From Catalinimonas alkaloidigena (GTDB taxonomy: Bacteria; Bacteroidota; Bacteroidia; Cytophagales; Cyclobacteriaceae), in the NCBI RefSeq assembly GCF_029504655.1, contig NZ_JAQFIL010000001.1:1989001-2053000 (forward strand): DNA of 64,000 nucleotides, written 5' to 3'. Shown piece by piece: positions 47,720 to 57,069 of the stretch (positions within the stretch are counted from its first letter, which is position 1; each line of letters opens with the position of its first letter). A model generated the notes under the pieces. It saw only the letters and a list, made by a program, of their open reading frames with translations, was not told the DNA's origin and did no database searches. Made by a program: the position numbers and the translations under genes.

Positions 47720-49414
47720 TCATAAATCAGGCTTCTGATTTTCTAGCATAGGGGGCTTTACGATACCATTACGAATTACAAAGTCACCGAAATGCTCCGC
47801 CTCTTCTCTTTGCTCGGCATACTGTTTAATGATGGGTTCTAATTCTTCCAGAATAGTCTTTTCATCTGCCATCTCTTTATACAAAGTATTAAGTCTGTCG
47901 CCATTGTGACTGGCACCCAGATACAGATTGTAATGTCCGGGCGCTCTGCCTACAAAGCCTATTTCACCCAGGTAGGAGCGAGCACAGCCATTAGGACAAC
48001 CTGTCATACGAATATTGATGGCATCTTTTTCCAGACCGTACTTTTCCATGATCTGGTCCAGCTTATCAACCAGTGAAGGTAAATAGCGTTCTGATTCGGC
48101 AAATGCCAGTCCACAGGTGTTTAGAGCCACACATGCCATAGAGTGAAGTCTTAATCCGGTGAGTTTGGGGTGATTGAGCACGCCATATTCTGTCAGAATT
48201 TTTTCTATTTTTCTTTTATCCGCCTGGCTGACATTGCCAATGATTAAATTCTGATTACCCGTCAGACGGAAATCCCCTCTATGAATTTTAGCGATTTCTC
48301 TCAAAGCAGTTTTGAGCTGGTAGTTTTTCTCGTCGCGTACCCTGCCATGTTCCACAAAAAGCGTATAAAACCACTTGCCATTGGTCCCTTTCAGCCAGCC
48401 GTATGCATCTCCATTGGTGGTAAATTCGAATCTTCTGGCTTTTTCAAGCTTCCATCCCAACCAACGATGCAGTTTTTGCTTAAACACTTCCAACCCCATA
48501 TTGTCAATGGTGTATTTCAAACGAGCGTTTTTCCTGTCCACCCGGTTCCCGTGGTCCCGTTGTAAAGTGATAACACCCTCTGCCAGCTGAATCACCTGCT
48601 CAGGCCTGACAAAGCCAATCACACTTGCCAATCTGGGATAGGTAGCATCATCACCCAAAGTATTGCCTAATCCTCCACCCACACATACATTATATCCTGT
48701 CAGCTTTCCCTCTTCCTCTATGGCTATCAAGCCAAGATCATTGGCAAAGACATCCACATCATTCCGTGGCGGGATAGCCAGTGCAATTTTAAACTTCCTG
48801 GGTAAATATGTCTCTTTGTATAGAGGCTCACGGTCTGGCGTATTTTCCACTTTCTCCCCATCCAGCCAGATTTCATAATAAGCCTTGGTTTTAGGTTTGA
48901 AATGCTCACTCAGCTTTTCTGCCTGTTCATACACCTCATCATGTGCCTGGGAGTGATACGGATTGGGGTTGCACATCACATTTCTGTTCACATCCCCACA
49001 GGTAGCGATGGTAGTCATCAGCGCCTCATTGATAGCGCTGATGGTAGACTGAAGGTTTCTTTTCAGGATGCCGTGAAACTGAAAGGACTGGCGGGTGGTA
49101 AGCTTAAGCGTATTATTGGCATATTTCTCTGCCAGCTCATCCAGGATCAGCCACTGCTGTGGCTGCGTAATCCCACCGGCTGCTCTTACCCTCACCATAA
49201 ACTGGTAAAGTGGTTCCAGCTTTTGTTTTTTTCGCTCATGTTCAAGGTCGCGGTCATGTTGCTGATAAGAGCCATGAAACTTGATGAGTTTGATGTCTTC
49301 AGGAGCCAATGCGCCGGTCAAAGGGGCTTTCAGGCTATCCTGAATGGTGCCTCTCAGGTAGTTACTGTTTTTCTTAATCTGTTCTTCCTGGGAAAGATGA
49401 TCTTGTTCAGCCAT
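47720..49414 (-). CDS. cysI: Assimilatory NADPH-sulfite reductase hemoprotein (beta subunit)
   Basis: 564 residues, cytoplasmic. Reduces sulfite to sulfide with six electrons. Ferredoxin-like siroheme-binding repeats: LKLTTRQSFQFHGILKRNL and GDFRLTGNQNLIIGNV. The iron-sulfur/siroheme cysteines are present as ACVALNTCGLAFAESERY (C-x5-C) and MTGCPNGCARSY (C-x3-C). Length and order match CysI. The gene lies 48 bases after cysJ on the same strand and completes the two-subunit enzyme. Confidence 0.93.
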   Translation of the reverse strand: MAEQDHLSQEEQIKKNSNYLRGTIQDSLKAPLTGALAPEDIKLIKFHGSYQQHDRDLEHERKKQKLEPLYQFMVRVRAAGGITQPQQWLILDELAEKYANNTLKLTTRQSFQFHGILKRNLQSTISAINEALMTTIATCGDVNRNVMCNPNPYHSQAHDEVYEQAEKLSEHFKPKTKAYYEIWLDGEKVENTPDREPLYKETYLPRKFKIALAIPPRNDVDVFANDLGLIAIEEEGKLTGYNVCVGGGLGNTLGDDATYPRLASVIGFVRPEQVIQLAEGVITLQRDHGNRVDRKNARLKYTIDNMGLEVFKQKLHRWLGWKLEKARRFEFTTNGDAYGWLKGTNGKWFYTLFVEHGRVRDEKNYQLKTALREIAKIHRGDFRLTGNQNLIIGNVSQADKRKIEKILTEYGVLNHPKLTGLRLHSMACVALNTCGLAFAESERYLPSLVDKLDQIMEKYGLEKDAINIRMTGCPNGCARSYLGEIGFVGRAPGHYNLYLGASHNGDRLNTLYKEMADEKTILEELEPIIKQYAEQREEAEHFGDFVIRNGIVKPPMLENQKPDL

Positions 49415-49462
49415 ATCTATGACGATTGTTGTTTCTAATATTAGAAAAAGTGGAGGTGGTGC

Positions 49463-51289
49463 TTAGTAGACATCCGTCTGGTATCTGCCGGACAGTTGCA
49501 GGTACTTTACATATTCATCAGCCTGTTCTGAGCTTTGATGCCCATGTGTTTTGATAATGTCTTTCAGTGTTTTTTCAACATCTTTAGCCATTCTGATCGC
49601 ATCCCCGCAGACATAAAAATGAGCGCCGCTTTCCAGCCAGTCGTACAACCCTTTGCCATTCTCCCACATCTTGTGCTGCACATATACCTTCTCATGCGAA
49701 TCTCTGGAAAAGGCGACATCTACTTTGGTCAGCAGACCATCTTTAAGGTACTGCAGCCACTCTGTCTGGTAGAGAAAATCCGTGGTAAAATTACGGTCTC
49801 CGAAAAACAGCCATGCTTTACCGGGATTATCATTCATTTCTCTTTGTTGCATAAATGCCCTGAAAGGTGCTACGCCTGTACCAGGCCCTACCATGATGAT
49901 AGGCGTTTGCTCATCTTCGGGAAGCCGGAATTTGTTGTTTTCTTCTACAAACAGTTTGACCTTATCATCTTCAAGGGTAAGCTGGTCAGCCAGGTAAGTA
50001 GAGCATAAGCCTTCTTTGGCCCTTCCGTGAGAGTGATAGCGGATTACTGAGACTAAAGCGTGTACCTCATCTTCATAGGCTTCCTGACAGGAAGCAATAG
50101 AGTACATCCGCGCCGTATTTTTCCTGAGTACCGAGATCAGTTCCTGTGGACTGAGCCTGGAGGGCGTTTCCTTAAACAGATCTATAATGTCTCTGCCATA
50201 AAGATAGTCTGAGACGCGTGAAGCTTCAGCTAAAGTATTTTCAAGTTTGCTACTCCCGGTCAGTTCAGCATATTTATTTAAAGTGAGAGCGGTTAAGGGA
50301 GTTAGCTCATAATCGTAAGTCAATGCATTTCTCAGGCTGCTCGTACCCTGGTGAGTTTCCACTTCTTCCGTACCTGAGAATTGCAAAGTCTCTAAAATGC
50401 TGTCTACCAAACGTTCGGAATTGTGAGCGTAAATGCCCAGCGCATCTCCCGGTTGATAGGTGATTCCTGAGCCTTCCAGACCAATTTCCAGATGAATGGT
50501 TTCTTTGCTTGACCCTCTGCCATTCAGCTTTACCTTATCCAAAAGCGGAGCTTCAAAAGGATTCTTCCGGTTATACTGTGGCTTCTGCTGGTGGCCACTA
50601 CCATTTTGTTGAAAATTTACAGATGGAGTAGGGGAGCCGGTAGACACACTTTTTTGCAATGTCTTTAGCACAGAGTCAATCCAGGCTGAGGCATCATCTT
50701 CATAATCAATGTCACAGTCTACTCTTTTACAAATTCGCTCTGCCCCGAGCTTTTCCAGCACATGATCAAAATCTTTTCCGGTCTGGCAGAACTGTGCGTA
50801 GCCGGTATCGCCAAGTGCCAGCACAGTATACCTGAGATGGTCAAGCTTTGGCGCTCTTTTGCTGTGGAGAAAATTGTACAGTTCTTCAGCCTGCACAGGG
50901 GGCTCACCAATGCCCTGCGTGCTTACAATGATGGCGAGATTAGTGACTTTTTTGAGGTCTTTACCCTTAAACTCTGCCATGCTTTTTGTTGTAACCTTTA
51001 AAGCAGTGGATTGGGCACACTTTTCCATATGCAAGGCAAGTTTTTCTGAATTGCCAGTTTGCGTGCCATAAAGTATCAATAAGGGAACTTCATCGGAAGT
51101 GGACTTGTCTGCAAAGGCGTTTTGCTCCTGTTGCGATGCTGATTGCTGAATTGAGGCATTACTCCTTCCTGCCAGATATCCGCTTAACCATTGTATCTGC
51201 TCAGAAGATAAGCCAGAAAACGCGCTGATGAGCTTATCAAGCTGGTCCGGGCTAAATGGCCCTCCCTTAATTCCGTCTTTCCAATCCAT
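49463..51289 (-). CDS. cysJ: NADPH-sulfite reductase flavoprotein (alpha subunit)
   Basis: 608 residues. N-terminal FMN flavodoxin domain (LLILYGTQTGNSEKLA; VSTQGIGEPP), then FAD-binding (TARMYSIASCQ; YQPGDALGIY) and NADPH-binding domains (MVGPGTGVAPFRAFMQQR; HFYVCGDAIRMAKDV). It passes electrons from NADPH to CysI. The gene order LysR, peroxiredoxin, cysJ, cysI is on one strand. An N-terminal ~60 residues rich in Ser/Gln precedes the flavodoxin domain, as is common. Confidence 0.93.
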   Translation of the reverse strand: MDWKDGIKGGPFSPDQLDKLISAFSGLSSEQIQWLSGYLAGRSNASIQQSASQQEQNAFADKSTSDEVPLLILYGTQTGNSEKLALHMEKCAQSTALKVTTKSMAEFKGKDLKKVTNLAIIVSTQGIGEPPVQAEELYNFLHSKRAPKLDHLRYTVLALGDTGYAQFCQTGKDFDHVLEKLGAERICKRVDCDIDYEDDASAWIDSVLKTLQKSVSTGSPTPSVNFQQNGSGHQQKPQYNRKNPFEAPLLDKVKLNGRGSSKETIHLEIGLEGSGITYQPGDALGIYAHNSERLVDSILETLQFSGTEEVETHQGTSSLRNALTYDYELTPLTALTLNKYAELTGSSKLENTLAEASRVSDYLYGRDIIDLFKETPSRLSPQELISVLRKNTARMYSIASCQEAYEDEVHALVSVIRYHSHGRAKEGLCSTYLADQLTLEDDKVKLFVEENNKFRLPEDEQTPIIMVGPGTGVAPFRAFMQQREMNDNPGKAWLFFGDRNFTTDFLYQTEWLQYLKDGLLTKVDVAFSRDSHEKVYVQHKMWENGKGLYDWLESGAHFYVCGDAIRMAKDVEKTLKDIIKTHGHQSSEQADEYVKYLQLSGRYQTDVY

Positions 51290-51380
51290 CTTGTATGTGC
51301 TGTGTTGTTTTCATGAAGTTGATCCATCCTGAAAAGGATAATATTTTGCATATCCTATTCAGATTGGAGATGAAATAAAT

Positions 51381-52016
51381 TTACTTATTTGGCTGAGGGG
51401 TAAATCTTAAATAGGATTTGATTTTTCTGTGCCCTTTAGGAAATTTGGCCGGAATATCCTCATCCCTGATAGCCGGGGCAATCACCACATCTTCGCCCTC
51501 TTTCCAGTCGGCAGGTGTAGCCACACTAAAGCCGGCGGTTAATTGTAAGGAGTCTATTACCCTGAGTATCTCATGGAAATTTCTACCTGTAGAAGCCGGA
51601 TAGGTGATCGTAGCTTTAATTTTCTTGTCCGGTCCTATAAAGAATACTGACCTTACTGTAAGCGTTGCAGATGCATTCTCGTGTATCATACTGTAAAGTT
51701 GTGCCACATTTCTATCGGCATCTGCGATGATAGGAAAGTTGACTGTACAATGCTGAGTTTCATTGATGTCATTAATCCATGTATTATGCGAATCAAGATC
51801 GTCTACACTTACGGCCAGGACTTTGGTATTTCTCTTCTCAAACTCGCTTTTGAGCTGAGCTGTCCTTCCCAGCTCTGTGGTACAAACAGGCGTGAAATCA
51901 GCGGGATGTGAATAAAGCACGCCCCAGCCCTGACCGAGCCAGTTGTGGAAATTGATTTCTCCTTCAGTCGTTTGTGCGGTAAAATTAGGTGCTTCGTCGC
52001 CAATTTTTAAACTCAT
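51381..52016 (-). CDS. 1-Cys peroxiredoxin (Prx6-like)
   Basis: 211 residues, cytoplasmic. Active site PVCTTE with peroxidatic C45 after SHPADFT. The C-terminal resolving cysteine of 2-Cys enzymes is missing, and the long C-terminal domain (residues ~160-211, VIDSLQLT.. ATPADWKEGEDVVIAPAI) is that of Prx6. It reduces hydrogen peroxide and organic peroxides with a thiol donor. The location next to sulfite reductase suggests co-regulation of thiol supply and peroxide defence. Confidence 0.92.
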   Translation of the reverse strand: MSLKIGDEAPNFTAQTTEGEINFHNWLGQGWGVLYSHPADFTPVCTTELGRTAQLKSEFEKRNTKVLAVSVDDLDSHNTWINDINETQHCTVNFPIIADADRNVAQLYSMIHENASATLTVRSVFFIGPDKKIKATITYPASTGRNFHEILRVIDSLQLTAGFSVATPADWKEGEDVVIAPAIRDEDIPAKFPKGHRKIKSYLRFTPQPNK

Positions 52017-52048
52017 TGTATAAAGGTTTATGGTTAAAAAAATAATGA

Positions 52049-52954
52049 TCAGCTATTCTCCTCATTGTCATCAAATCTGATTTCCTCTCTGAGAAACTTG
52101 ATGAAATAATCAAAATAGGCAGGAAATTCCCGGTCTTCCATTCTTGCCAGATACTGCTGGCGGAAAAAGCCATGTTTGTTGATCTTAATGGCTTTAATAT
52201 CCTGATTTTTATAGGGAGTAAGTGCCCAGTTGGCCATGACAATCACCCCCATATTGGCCTTTACCAGTTCAATGGAAGCCTCTGTCAGGGGCAGTATGAT
52301 GAGGTCTTTAGGTTGTATGCCTTTGGGCGTAAGTAAGTTTCTGAAAATAGAGACGGTCTCCAGGGGCAGGGAATGAATGATCAGTTTGACATCCTCAAAA
52401 TCTTCAGCTTCCACATAATTTAGCTCCGCCCAGTGGTGCTGAGATGATACCACGGCGAACATTTCGTCAGAGAAAAGTTCAGTATACTCCACTTTGTCCT
52501 TTGATTCAGGATTAGAGGTAATGGCGAGGTCCAGCTCTCCCTCCATCAATTTTTCAATGGGACGGTGAGTTGCTTCAAAAACAATTTGTACCTCAACATT
52601 AGGGAATTCATTTTTAAATTTTTTGAGTACAGCAGGCAGCCAGTGATAACTGGTGTAGCATTCTGTACTGATGCGGATCACCCCCGTCTCCCCTGAGATC
52701 AGTTTTTTAATCTCTGATTCTGTTGAGTCAATCTCCTTTAATACATGAATCGCTGTATTATACAGTTTCTTGCCTACCGGAGTCAGGATCAGCTTTTTAT
52801 TACGACGGTAGAAGATAGGAGTGCCCAACTGTACTTCAGCTTCCTTCAGCTGGTAGCTGAGCGCACTTTGCGACAGGTGGAGCTTATCAATAGCACGGGT
52901 AATGCTTCCTTCTTCCACGATGGCTTTAATCAGACGTAAATACCTTATCTCCAT
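52049..52954 (-). CDS. LysR-type regulator, MetR-like
   Basis: 301 residues. N-terminal winged helix (SITRAIDKLHLSQSALSYQL) and a co-inducer-binding domain. The segment ISTECYTSYHWLPAVLKKF parallels the homocysteine-binding MetR type more than CysB. First gene of the minus-strand run leading to the peroxiredoxin, cysJ and cysI, which it probably controls (inference). An alternative is a regulator of methionine synthesis genes elsewhere. Confidence 0.8.
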   Translation of the reverse strand: MEIRYLRLIKAIVEEGSITRAIDKLHLSQSALSYQLKEAEVQLGTPIFYRRNKKLILTPVGKKLYNTAIHVLKEIDSTESEIKKLISGETGVIRISTECYTSYHWLPAVLKKFKNEFPNVEVQIVFEATHRPIEKLMEGELDLAITSNPESKDKVEYTELFSDEMFAVVSSQHHWAELNYVEAEDFEDVKLIIHSLPLETVSIFRNLLTPKGIQPKDLIILPLTEASIELVKANMGVIVMANWALTPYKNQDIKAIKINKHGFFRQQYLARMEDREFPAYFDYFIKFLREEIRFDDNEENS

Positions 52955-53189
52955 TTCTTTTATTTGTTCAAAATTATATGCGGAACTGTTAGCAGCCTAA
53001 TTTTATTGATGAAAAGCTTTCATGCTTATCATCAAGTATTTTAATACCAACTACATTTTGCACATACATTAAGTAAAGTTATTAAAAGACTTTTTTGTCT
53101 CTTTTTCAATTTATTATATTTTTGGGGGAAATTCTAATGAAAATTAAATGAGCGATAGGACTATTAAGCTTAAGGCATTAATGAAAGCG

Positions 53190-54080
53190 ATGAATAAGCT
53201 ATTCATCATTGTATTTGCCATCTGCATATTTTGCTTACCAGCCTGTAATCAAAATGAAGAAAGTCAACAGAAAAGAAAGGCGAAAGAGAAAACTGCTCTT
53301 ACTTTCATCAGAAATGACGATTGTCTCAACTGTCATAATATAGAAGATAAATCTGTGGGGCCTACCTATGTGCAAATCTCGCAAAAGTACGAGGCAGACT
53401 TTAGCACTGTCAGTCGGCTGGCCAACAAAATTATTGAGGGTGGGGGAGGTATCTGGGGAAGTGAGCAGATGACCAGGCATCCATTTCTGGAGAAAAAAGA
53501 TGCTAAGAAAATAGTGAGATGGATATTCTCCCTGAATGATTCTACATTGAATAAGAGTCCTGTCAGGTATCAGTCAACACTTAGGTTTTCTGAGGTTTTC
53601 AGGGATAAGAGCCAGAAGTCAAATTTAACCAATGGATTGGAGATAAATGTTTTTGCCCCTGGCGAGGGTAAAGCGTTTGACCTCGCTTATCTCAATCCGG
53701 AGGCGTTATCAGAAGATGCGGTAGCATATTCCGGAAAGGCAAGTGTCATTCATTTTACTGAGCAATTATCTTTTCAGCCGGTCTCAGCAGGTTCTTTAAT
53801 TCGTGCTACTGGATATTTACATATTAAGGAAAAAGGAAAATATTTTTTTAAATTGGTTAAGGCAGGTCAGGGCAGAGTTTTTATTGATGGAGATAAAATC
53901 ATTAACGAAAACGATTCTGATACCGAAGTATTAAAAGAAATATTGCCCGGCACATATCCTATCATCGTAGAATACGTGTTGCGGGAGGACAATAACATAT
54001 GGTCGTTACAATGGATTACACCTGATGATGAATATTATGAAGTCATTCCCACGGAAGTGTTTTCTGTTGACATTAAATGA
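53190..54080 (+). CDS. Heme-c lipoprotein with C-terminal PA14-like domain
   Basis: About 296 residues from the ATG at 53190, which begins a lipoprotein signal (MNKLFIIVFAICIFCLPAC, lipid cysteine C19); in-frame ATGs at 53148 and 53181 would add 14 or 3 non-signal residues. One heme motif C45-L-N-C-H49 in a cytochrome c domain of ~85 residues, with the methionine in EQMTRHPFL. The C-terminal half (YLHIKEKGKYFFKLVKAGQG; VFIDGDKIIN; IVEYVLREDNNIWSLQW) looks like a PA14-type carbohydrate-binding beta-barrel. It may join electron transfer to surface glycan handling. Neighbours do not define its partner. Confidence 0.7.
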   Translation: MNKLFIIVFAICIFCLPACNQNEESQQKRKAKEKTALTFIRNDDCLNCHNIEDKSVGPTYVQISQKYEADFSTVSRLANKIIEGGGGIWGSEQMTRHPFLEKKDAKKIVRWIFSLNDSTLNKSPVRYQSTLRFSEVFRDKSQKSNLTNGLEINVFAPGEGKAFDLAYLNPEALSEDAVAYSGKASVIHFTEQLSFQPVSAGSLIRATGYLHIKEKGKYFFKLVKAGQGRVFIDGDKIINENDSDTEVLKEILPGTYPIIVEYVLREDNNIWSLQWITPDDEYYEVIPTEVFSVDIK

Positions 54081-54082
54081 TA

Positions 54083-54115
54083 GTAGGTAGAAATTTGTTG
54101 TTTAATTTGCCTACA
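54083..54115. promoter_or_regulatory. Imperfect palindrome upstream of Rrf2 gene
   Basis: GTAGG (54083-54087) pairs with CCTAC (54111-54115), and AAATT (54091-54095) with AATTT (54104-54108). It lies 20 bases before the rrf2 start codon and may be its own operator (inference). Confidence 0.3.
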
Positions 54116-54135
54116 CATTATACAAACTAAAATTT

Positions 54136-54567
54136 ATGTTTTCTAAAGCGTGTGAATACGGTATAAGGGCGGTCATTTATGTTGTAGCGAAAAGCCAGGA
54201 AGGAAAAAAAGTTGGAATTCGTGATATCAGTCAAGAAATTGACGTTCCTGAGCATTTTACCGGTAAGATACTGCAAAACCTCAGTCGTATGGACCTGATC
54301 AGTTCTGTGAAAGGCCCACACGGTGGCTTCTATATTGAAGAAGGGAAAAAAGATATCAGACTCATTGAGATAGTAAGGGCTATTGATGGGAACAAATTAT
54401 TTACGGGTTGTGGGTTAGGAATAAAAGCGTGTTCAGCGCGGAGGCCCTGCCCCATTCATGATGAGTTTAAGCAAATCAGAGATTCTTTAAAAGAAATGTT
54501 GGAAAGGACTACTGTACAGGAGGTAACCGAAGATTTAGAAAAAGGCCTGGTGTTTTTGAAAAAATGA
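54136..54567 (+). CDS. Rrf2 family iron-sulfur-type regulator
   Basis: 143 residues. N-terminal winged helix (FSKACEYGIRAVIYVVAKSQ; IGIRDISQEI-type recognition helix) and the three regulatory cysteines C92, C99, C105 (GCGLGIKACSARRPC), which in IscR/NsrR bind an iron-sulfur cluster. It is a close paralogue of the split Rrf2 at 59939-60371. Such proteins sense oxidative, iron or nitric-oxide stress; the target is not shown by the sequence. Confidence 0.92.
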   Translation: MFSKACEYGIRAVIYVVAKSQEGKKVGIRDISQEIDVPEHFTGKILQNLSRMDLISSVKGPHGGFYIEEGKKDIRLIEIVRAIDGNKLFTGCGLGIKACSARRPCPIHDEFKQIRDSLKEMLERTTVQEVTEDLEKGLVFLKK

Positions 54568-54734
54568 CAATTTGATTTAGAAAGCAAGTGGTTCCTTACT
54601 GCTAGTCTCTTTATTGTTTAAACAACTCAACTAGCATTTACCCAAAGACTAATGTGATGCCTTAATATTTCACCTTGGCAAAAGATGAAGTCTTCTATAG
54701 CTGATTGAAGCCAAAGTAAAATGTCCATTACAGT

Positions 54735-55061
54735 TTAGCTTGATACCACCTTTAGTCCAACAATGGAAGATATGAGCGTTGTAAGAAATAAAAGTCTCCA
54801 AAAAGAAACGGGTTCTTTAAAAAATATAATACCTACTACAACTGTTCCGACCGCTCCAATACCGGTCCAGACAGCATAGGCAGTGCCTATGGGTAAGACC
54901 TGAGATACTTTTACAAGCAGAAACATGCTTATTCCTAAGCAAATAATAAATCCCAGGTACCAATATGTCATTTCTGCTCCTTCGCTTTCTTTGGCCTTTC
55001 CTAAACATGCAGCAAAACCTACTTCAAATAGTCCAGCTACAATCAACAAAATCCAGTTCAT
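54735..55061 (-). CDS. Small multidrug resistance family transporter (SugE/Gdx-like)
   Basis: 108 residues, four transmembrane helices. TM1 has the functional Glu in AGLFEVGFAACLGKAKE, and TM2-3 the SMR signature (SQVLPIGTAYAVWTGIGAVGTVVVG). The GLFEVGFA form is closer to Gdx (guanidinium exporter) than to EmrE. It works as a dimer in the inner membrane. Single-gene unit, 230 bases downstream of the respiratory operon's last gene. Confidence 0.9.
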   Translation of the reverse strand: MNWILLIVAGLFEVGFAACLGKAKESEGAEMTYWYLGFIICLGISMFLLVKVSQVLPIGTAYAVWTGIGAVGTVVVGIIFFKEPVSFWRLLFLTTLISSIVGLKVVSS

Positions 55062-55292
55062 CTTCTACTCAATTTTTATACAGTCTTGAAGAATACGTGA
55101 ATCCTGCTGAGATAGTTTGATCTATATGACTGATTTCATTATCAAAACTTCTCCCAATTTTTATTTTCACCTTCAACCCCTGGCGAAGGAAAAACCTTTT
55201 TTATTGATAGTTGGATGTAGATATCTTCTTCATTTACCAATAGATAACATCTTTAGTAGTTGATAAACTTTTCAATGTATCAATATCATCAT

Positions 55293-55727
55293 CTAAAGTC
55301 TGATTATTTTGATGCCGAATATGAATAGGCTAATTACCTTGCAAACTTCAGCGACGATATAGTAAATATGGAGATCTGAAGGTGGTACCGCCAATCCCTG
55401 TATGTACATCTCAGCCCTGACATCCAGGCCAGGCAGCAACCAGAATGTCTGTATTACCAATAAAATGAGTGGAATTATTAAAAATATTAAGCTTGCCTGA
55501 AGAGTACCACCTGCTGAAAACATGCTGGTGATTATTGCAAAGGCAAGTACCCATTCTACCTTATTCAAAACATTAAACACCAGGCGGCCGATGCCCAGGC
55601 CGATAGGCAGACTCACTCCTGGAGCTTTAAACTTAAGCCAGGCTTCCATAAAGCTGATGGCGCAAACAAAACCTATCCAGAGATAAACTGAAGCAATTGC
55701 AAGCGGGTATTTCATGGCTGTGTTCAT
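55293..55727 (-). CDS. Four-helix membrane protein of unknown function
   Basis: 144 residues, four predicted helices (KYPLAIASVYLWIGFVCAISF; NKVEWVLAFAIITSMF; LQASLIFLIIPLILLVIQTF; HIYYIVAEVCKVISLFIFGI). The start codon overlaps the globin stop codon by 4 bases, so it is translationally coupled. No family recognised with confidence. It shares the oxygen-responsive operon context, so a role in respiration or gas handling is plausible. Confidence 0.7.
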   Translation of the reverse strand: MNTAMKYPLAIASVYLWIGFVCAISFMEAWLKFKAPGVSLPIGLGIGRLVFNVLNKVEWVLAFAIITSMFSAGGTLQASLIFLIIPLILLVIQTFWLLPGLDVRAEMYIQGLAVPPSDLHIYYIVAEVCKVISLFIFGIKIIRL

Positions 55728-56119
55728 AGTATCGGTTTTTTTGGATTGTCCCTGTAATACTCAATTTTAAACAGAAACATCTCAGCCATTTTACCAGCCC
55801 GCCATTTAGCCTCCTCTGCTTTTTCTCCCTTAAAATGCTCATCAACAGTTTGTTCAAAAAGAGTGAGCCAACGCTTAAAGTGAGTTTTGTCAACTTCTAA
55901 GCGAGCATGGGGTACAAACGGACTACCAAAATAGGTATGCTCAGACAGCAAGACAGTCTGCCAGAATTTATACATCTTTTCCAGATGTTCCGGCCATCGG
56001 TCACCAATACGCTCATTAAAAACTGGTGCGAGTAGCATGTCATCCCGGACTTTAGCATAAAAACTATCTACCAGTTGTTTTATGTCCGTCAGTTGTGCTA
56101 TTGAATTTTTTGTATCCAT
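55724..56119 (-). CDS. Group III truncated hemoglobin
   Basis: 131 residues. Fold landmarks: VDSFYAKVRDDMLLAPVFN, WPEHLEKMYKFWQTVLL (E helix), FGSPFVPHARL, and the proximal heme His in DKTHFKRWLTLFEQ. Group III globins lack the GG motifs of group I, as here. It probably binds O2 or NO and helps the oxidase next to it or protects it. Translationally coupled with both neighbours. Confidence 0.92.
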   Translation of the reverse strand: MDTKNSIAQLTDIKQLVDSFYAKVRDDMLLAPVFNERIGDRWPEHLEKMYKFWQTVLLSEHTYFGSPFVPHARLEVDKTHFKRWLTLFEQTVDEHFKGEKAEEAKWRAGKMAEMFLFKIEYYRDNPKKPIL

Positions 56120-56559
56120 TAGAAAAATGATTTATAAAAATCAGGGGTCCAGTACATGATGAAATAAAATATGGCAAAACCAATAAACCCAATTACGATA
56201 GCCCACACCCAGGCAGGAATACCCTTGGGCGTTTCAGAACCAGTTACCACGAACTGATCTCTACGTTCGCTACCATAGGCATTGACCGTAATGGAGACTT
56301 TTTCGTCAACTACCTCGTTGGGCCGTAAGCCTAACACTGCTATCTCCGGGCCATTGCGTACCTCAAAGGGTATAACCTTTATCCCTTCCACATTATTGGA
56401 TGATTTGGCGATAATTTTCAAGTGGTGTTTTCCATCCGGAATTTTTGTCGTATCCATCATAAACTTCACCGGAGGTTTAAATTCCGCGAAGGGAACATCC
56501 TCATCATCCAGAAATATCTTAATGACACGCTTATTTTCCAGGGTTTCAGTAAGTTTCAT
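56119..56559 (-). CDS. Ig-like domain protein with C-terminal membrane helix
   Basis: 146 residues. Beta-sandwich-like N-terminal part (VIKIFLDDEDVPFAEFKPP; IPDGKHHLKIIAKSSNN) and one C-terminal membrane helix (WVWAIVIGFIGFAIFYFIMYW). No signal peptide. It overlaps the preceding gene by 14 bases. No cytochrome motif. Function unknown; the position suggests an accessory subunit or assembly factor of the oxidase. Confidence 0.65.
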   Translation of the reverse strand: MKLTETLENKRVIKIFLDDEDVPFAEFKPPVKFMMDTTKIPDGKHHLKIIAKSSNNVEGIKVIPFEVRNGPEIAVLGLRPNEVVDEKVSITVNAYGSERRDQFVVTGSETPKGIPAWVWAIVIGFIGFAIFYFIMYWTPDFYKSFF

Positions 56560-56815
56560 CTACTACAATATTTTTAATATGCCCGGGGTTCTTTTCTCCG
56601 GGTTTGATAAGAAATTTGAGACTATAAAAAAGCGTAAACGAGACGATGACAATACCTACAATGATGATCACAAAGTCCCAATCACTCTGCGGTCCTGCGC
56701 CATGCGTAATGTTCTGTAAAGGCTTAGGCTGATTCTGCTTGCATACCTCACAGGCGAGTGCCATTTGTATAGGTAGTGTAAGTATCAAAAAAAGAAATAG
56801 AATAAGCTTTCTCAT
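56546..56815 (-). CDS. Small membrane protein in oxidase operon
   Basis: 89 residues, signal peptide with a cysteine pair (CEVCKQ) after the cleavage region, then one membrane helix (WDFVIIIVGIVIVSFTLFYSL). It could be a CcoQ-like small subunit, but no firm homology is visible. Confidence 0.55.
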   Translation of the reverse strand: MRKLILFLFLILTLPIQMALACEVCKQNQPKPLQNITHGAGPQSDWDFVIIIVGIVIVSFTLFYSLKFLIKPGEKNPGHIKNIVVDETY

Positions 56816-56827
56816 TTGATTTTGTTT

Positions 56828-57064
56828 TTACTTTCTCCAATAATTGTTCGCTGCCGCAATGGTCTGAAACTCTATGGCAATTACCTGGGCAGAAGCGATA
56901 AGCTGAGCGGTATCTTCAGCATAGGCGGGTCTGAGTTTTTTCCTGGTTTCAGCATCTGTTTGTATAGCGGCCACAGACTTTCTGGCAAGCTTGATTGCTA
57001 ACTCACGGCCTTCCATCGGTGTAGAGGTAATTAAACTCGGCAAATAATTTTCAGCATTTTCCAT
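56828..57064 (-). CDS. Small hydrophilic protein in oxidase operon
   Basis: 78 residues, mainly helical, no membrane segment or signal peptide (MEGRELAIKLARKSVAAIQTDAE). The stop of the preceding ccoO-like gene is 6 bases away. Function unknown. Confidence 0.55.
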   Translation of the reverse strand: MENAENYLPSLITSTPMEGRELAIKLARKSVAAIQTDAETRKKLRPAYAEDTAQLIASAQVIAIEFQTIAAANNYWRK

Positions 57065-57069
57065 TGTAA

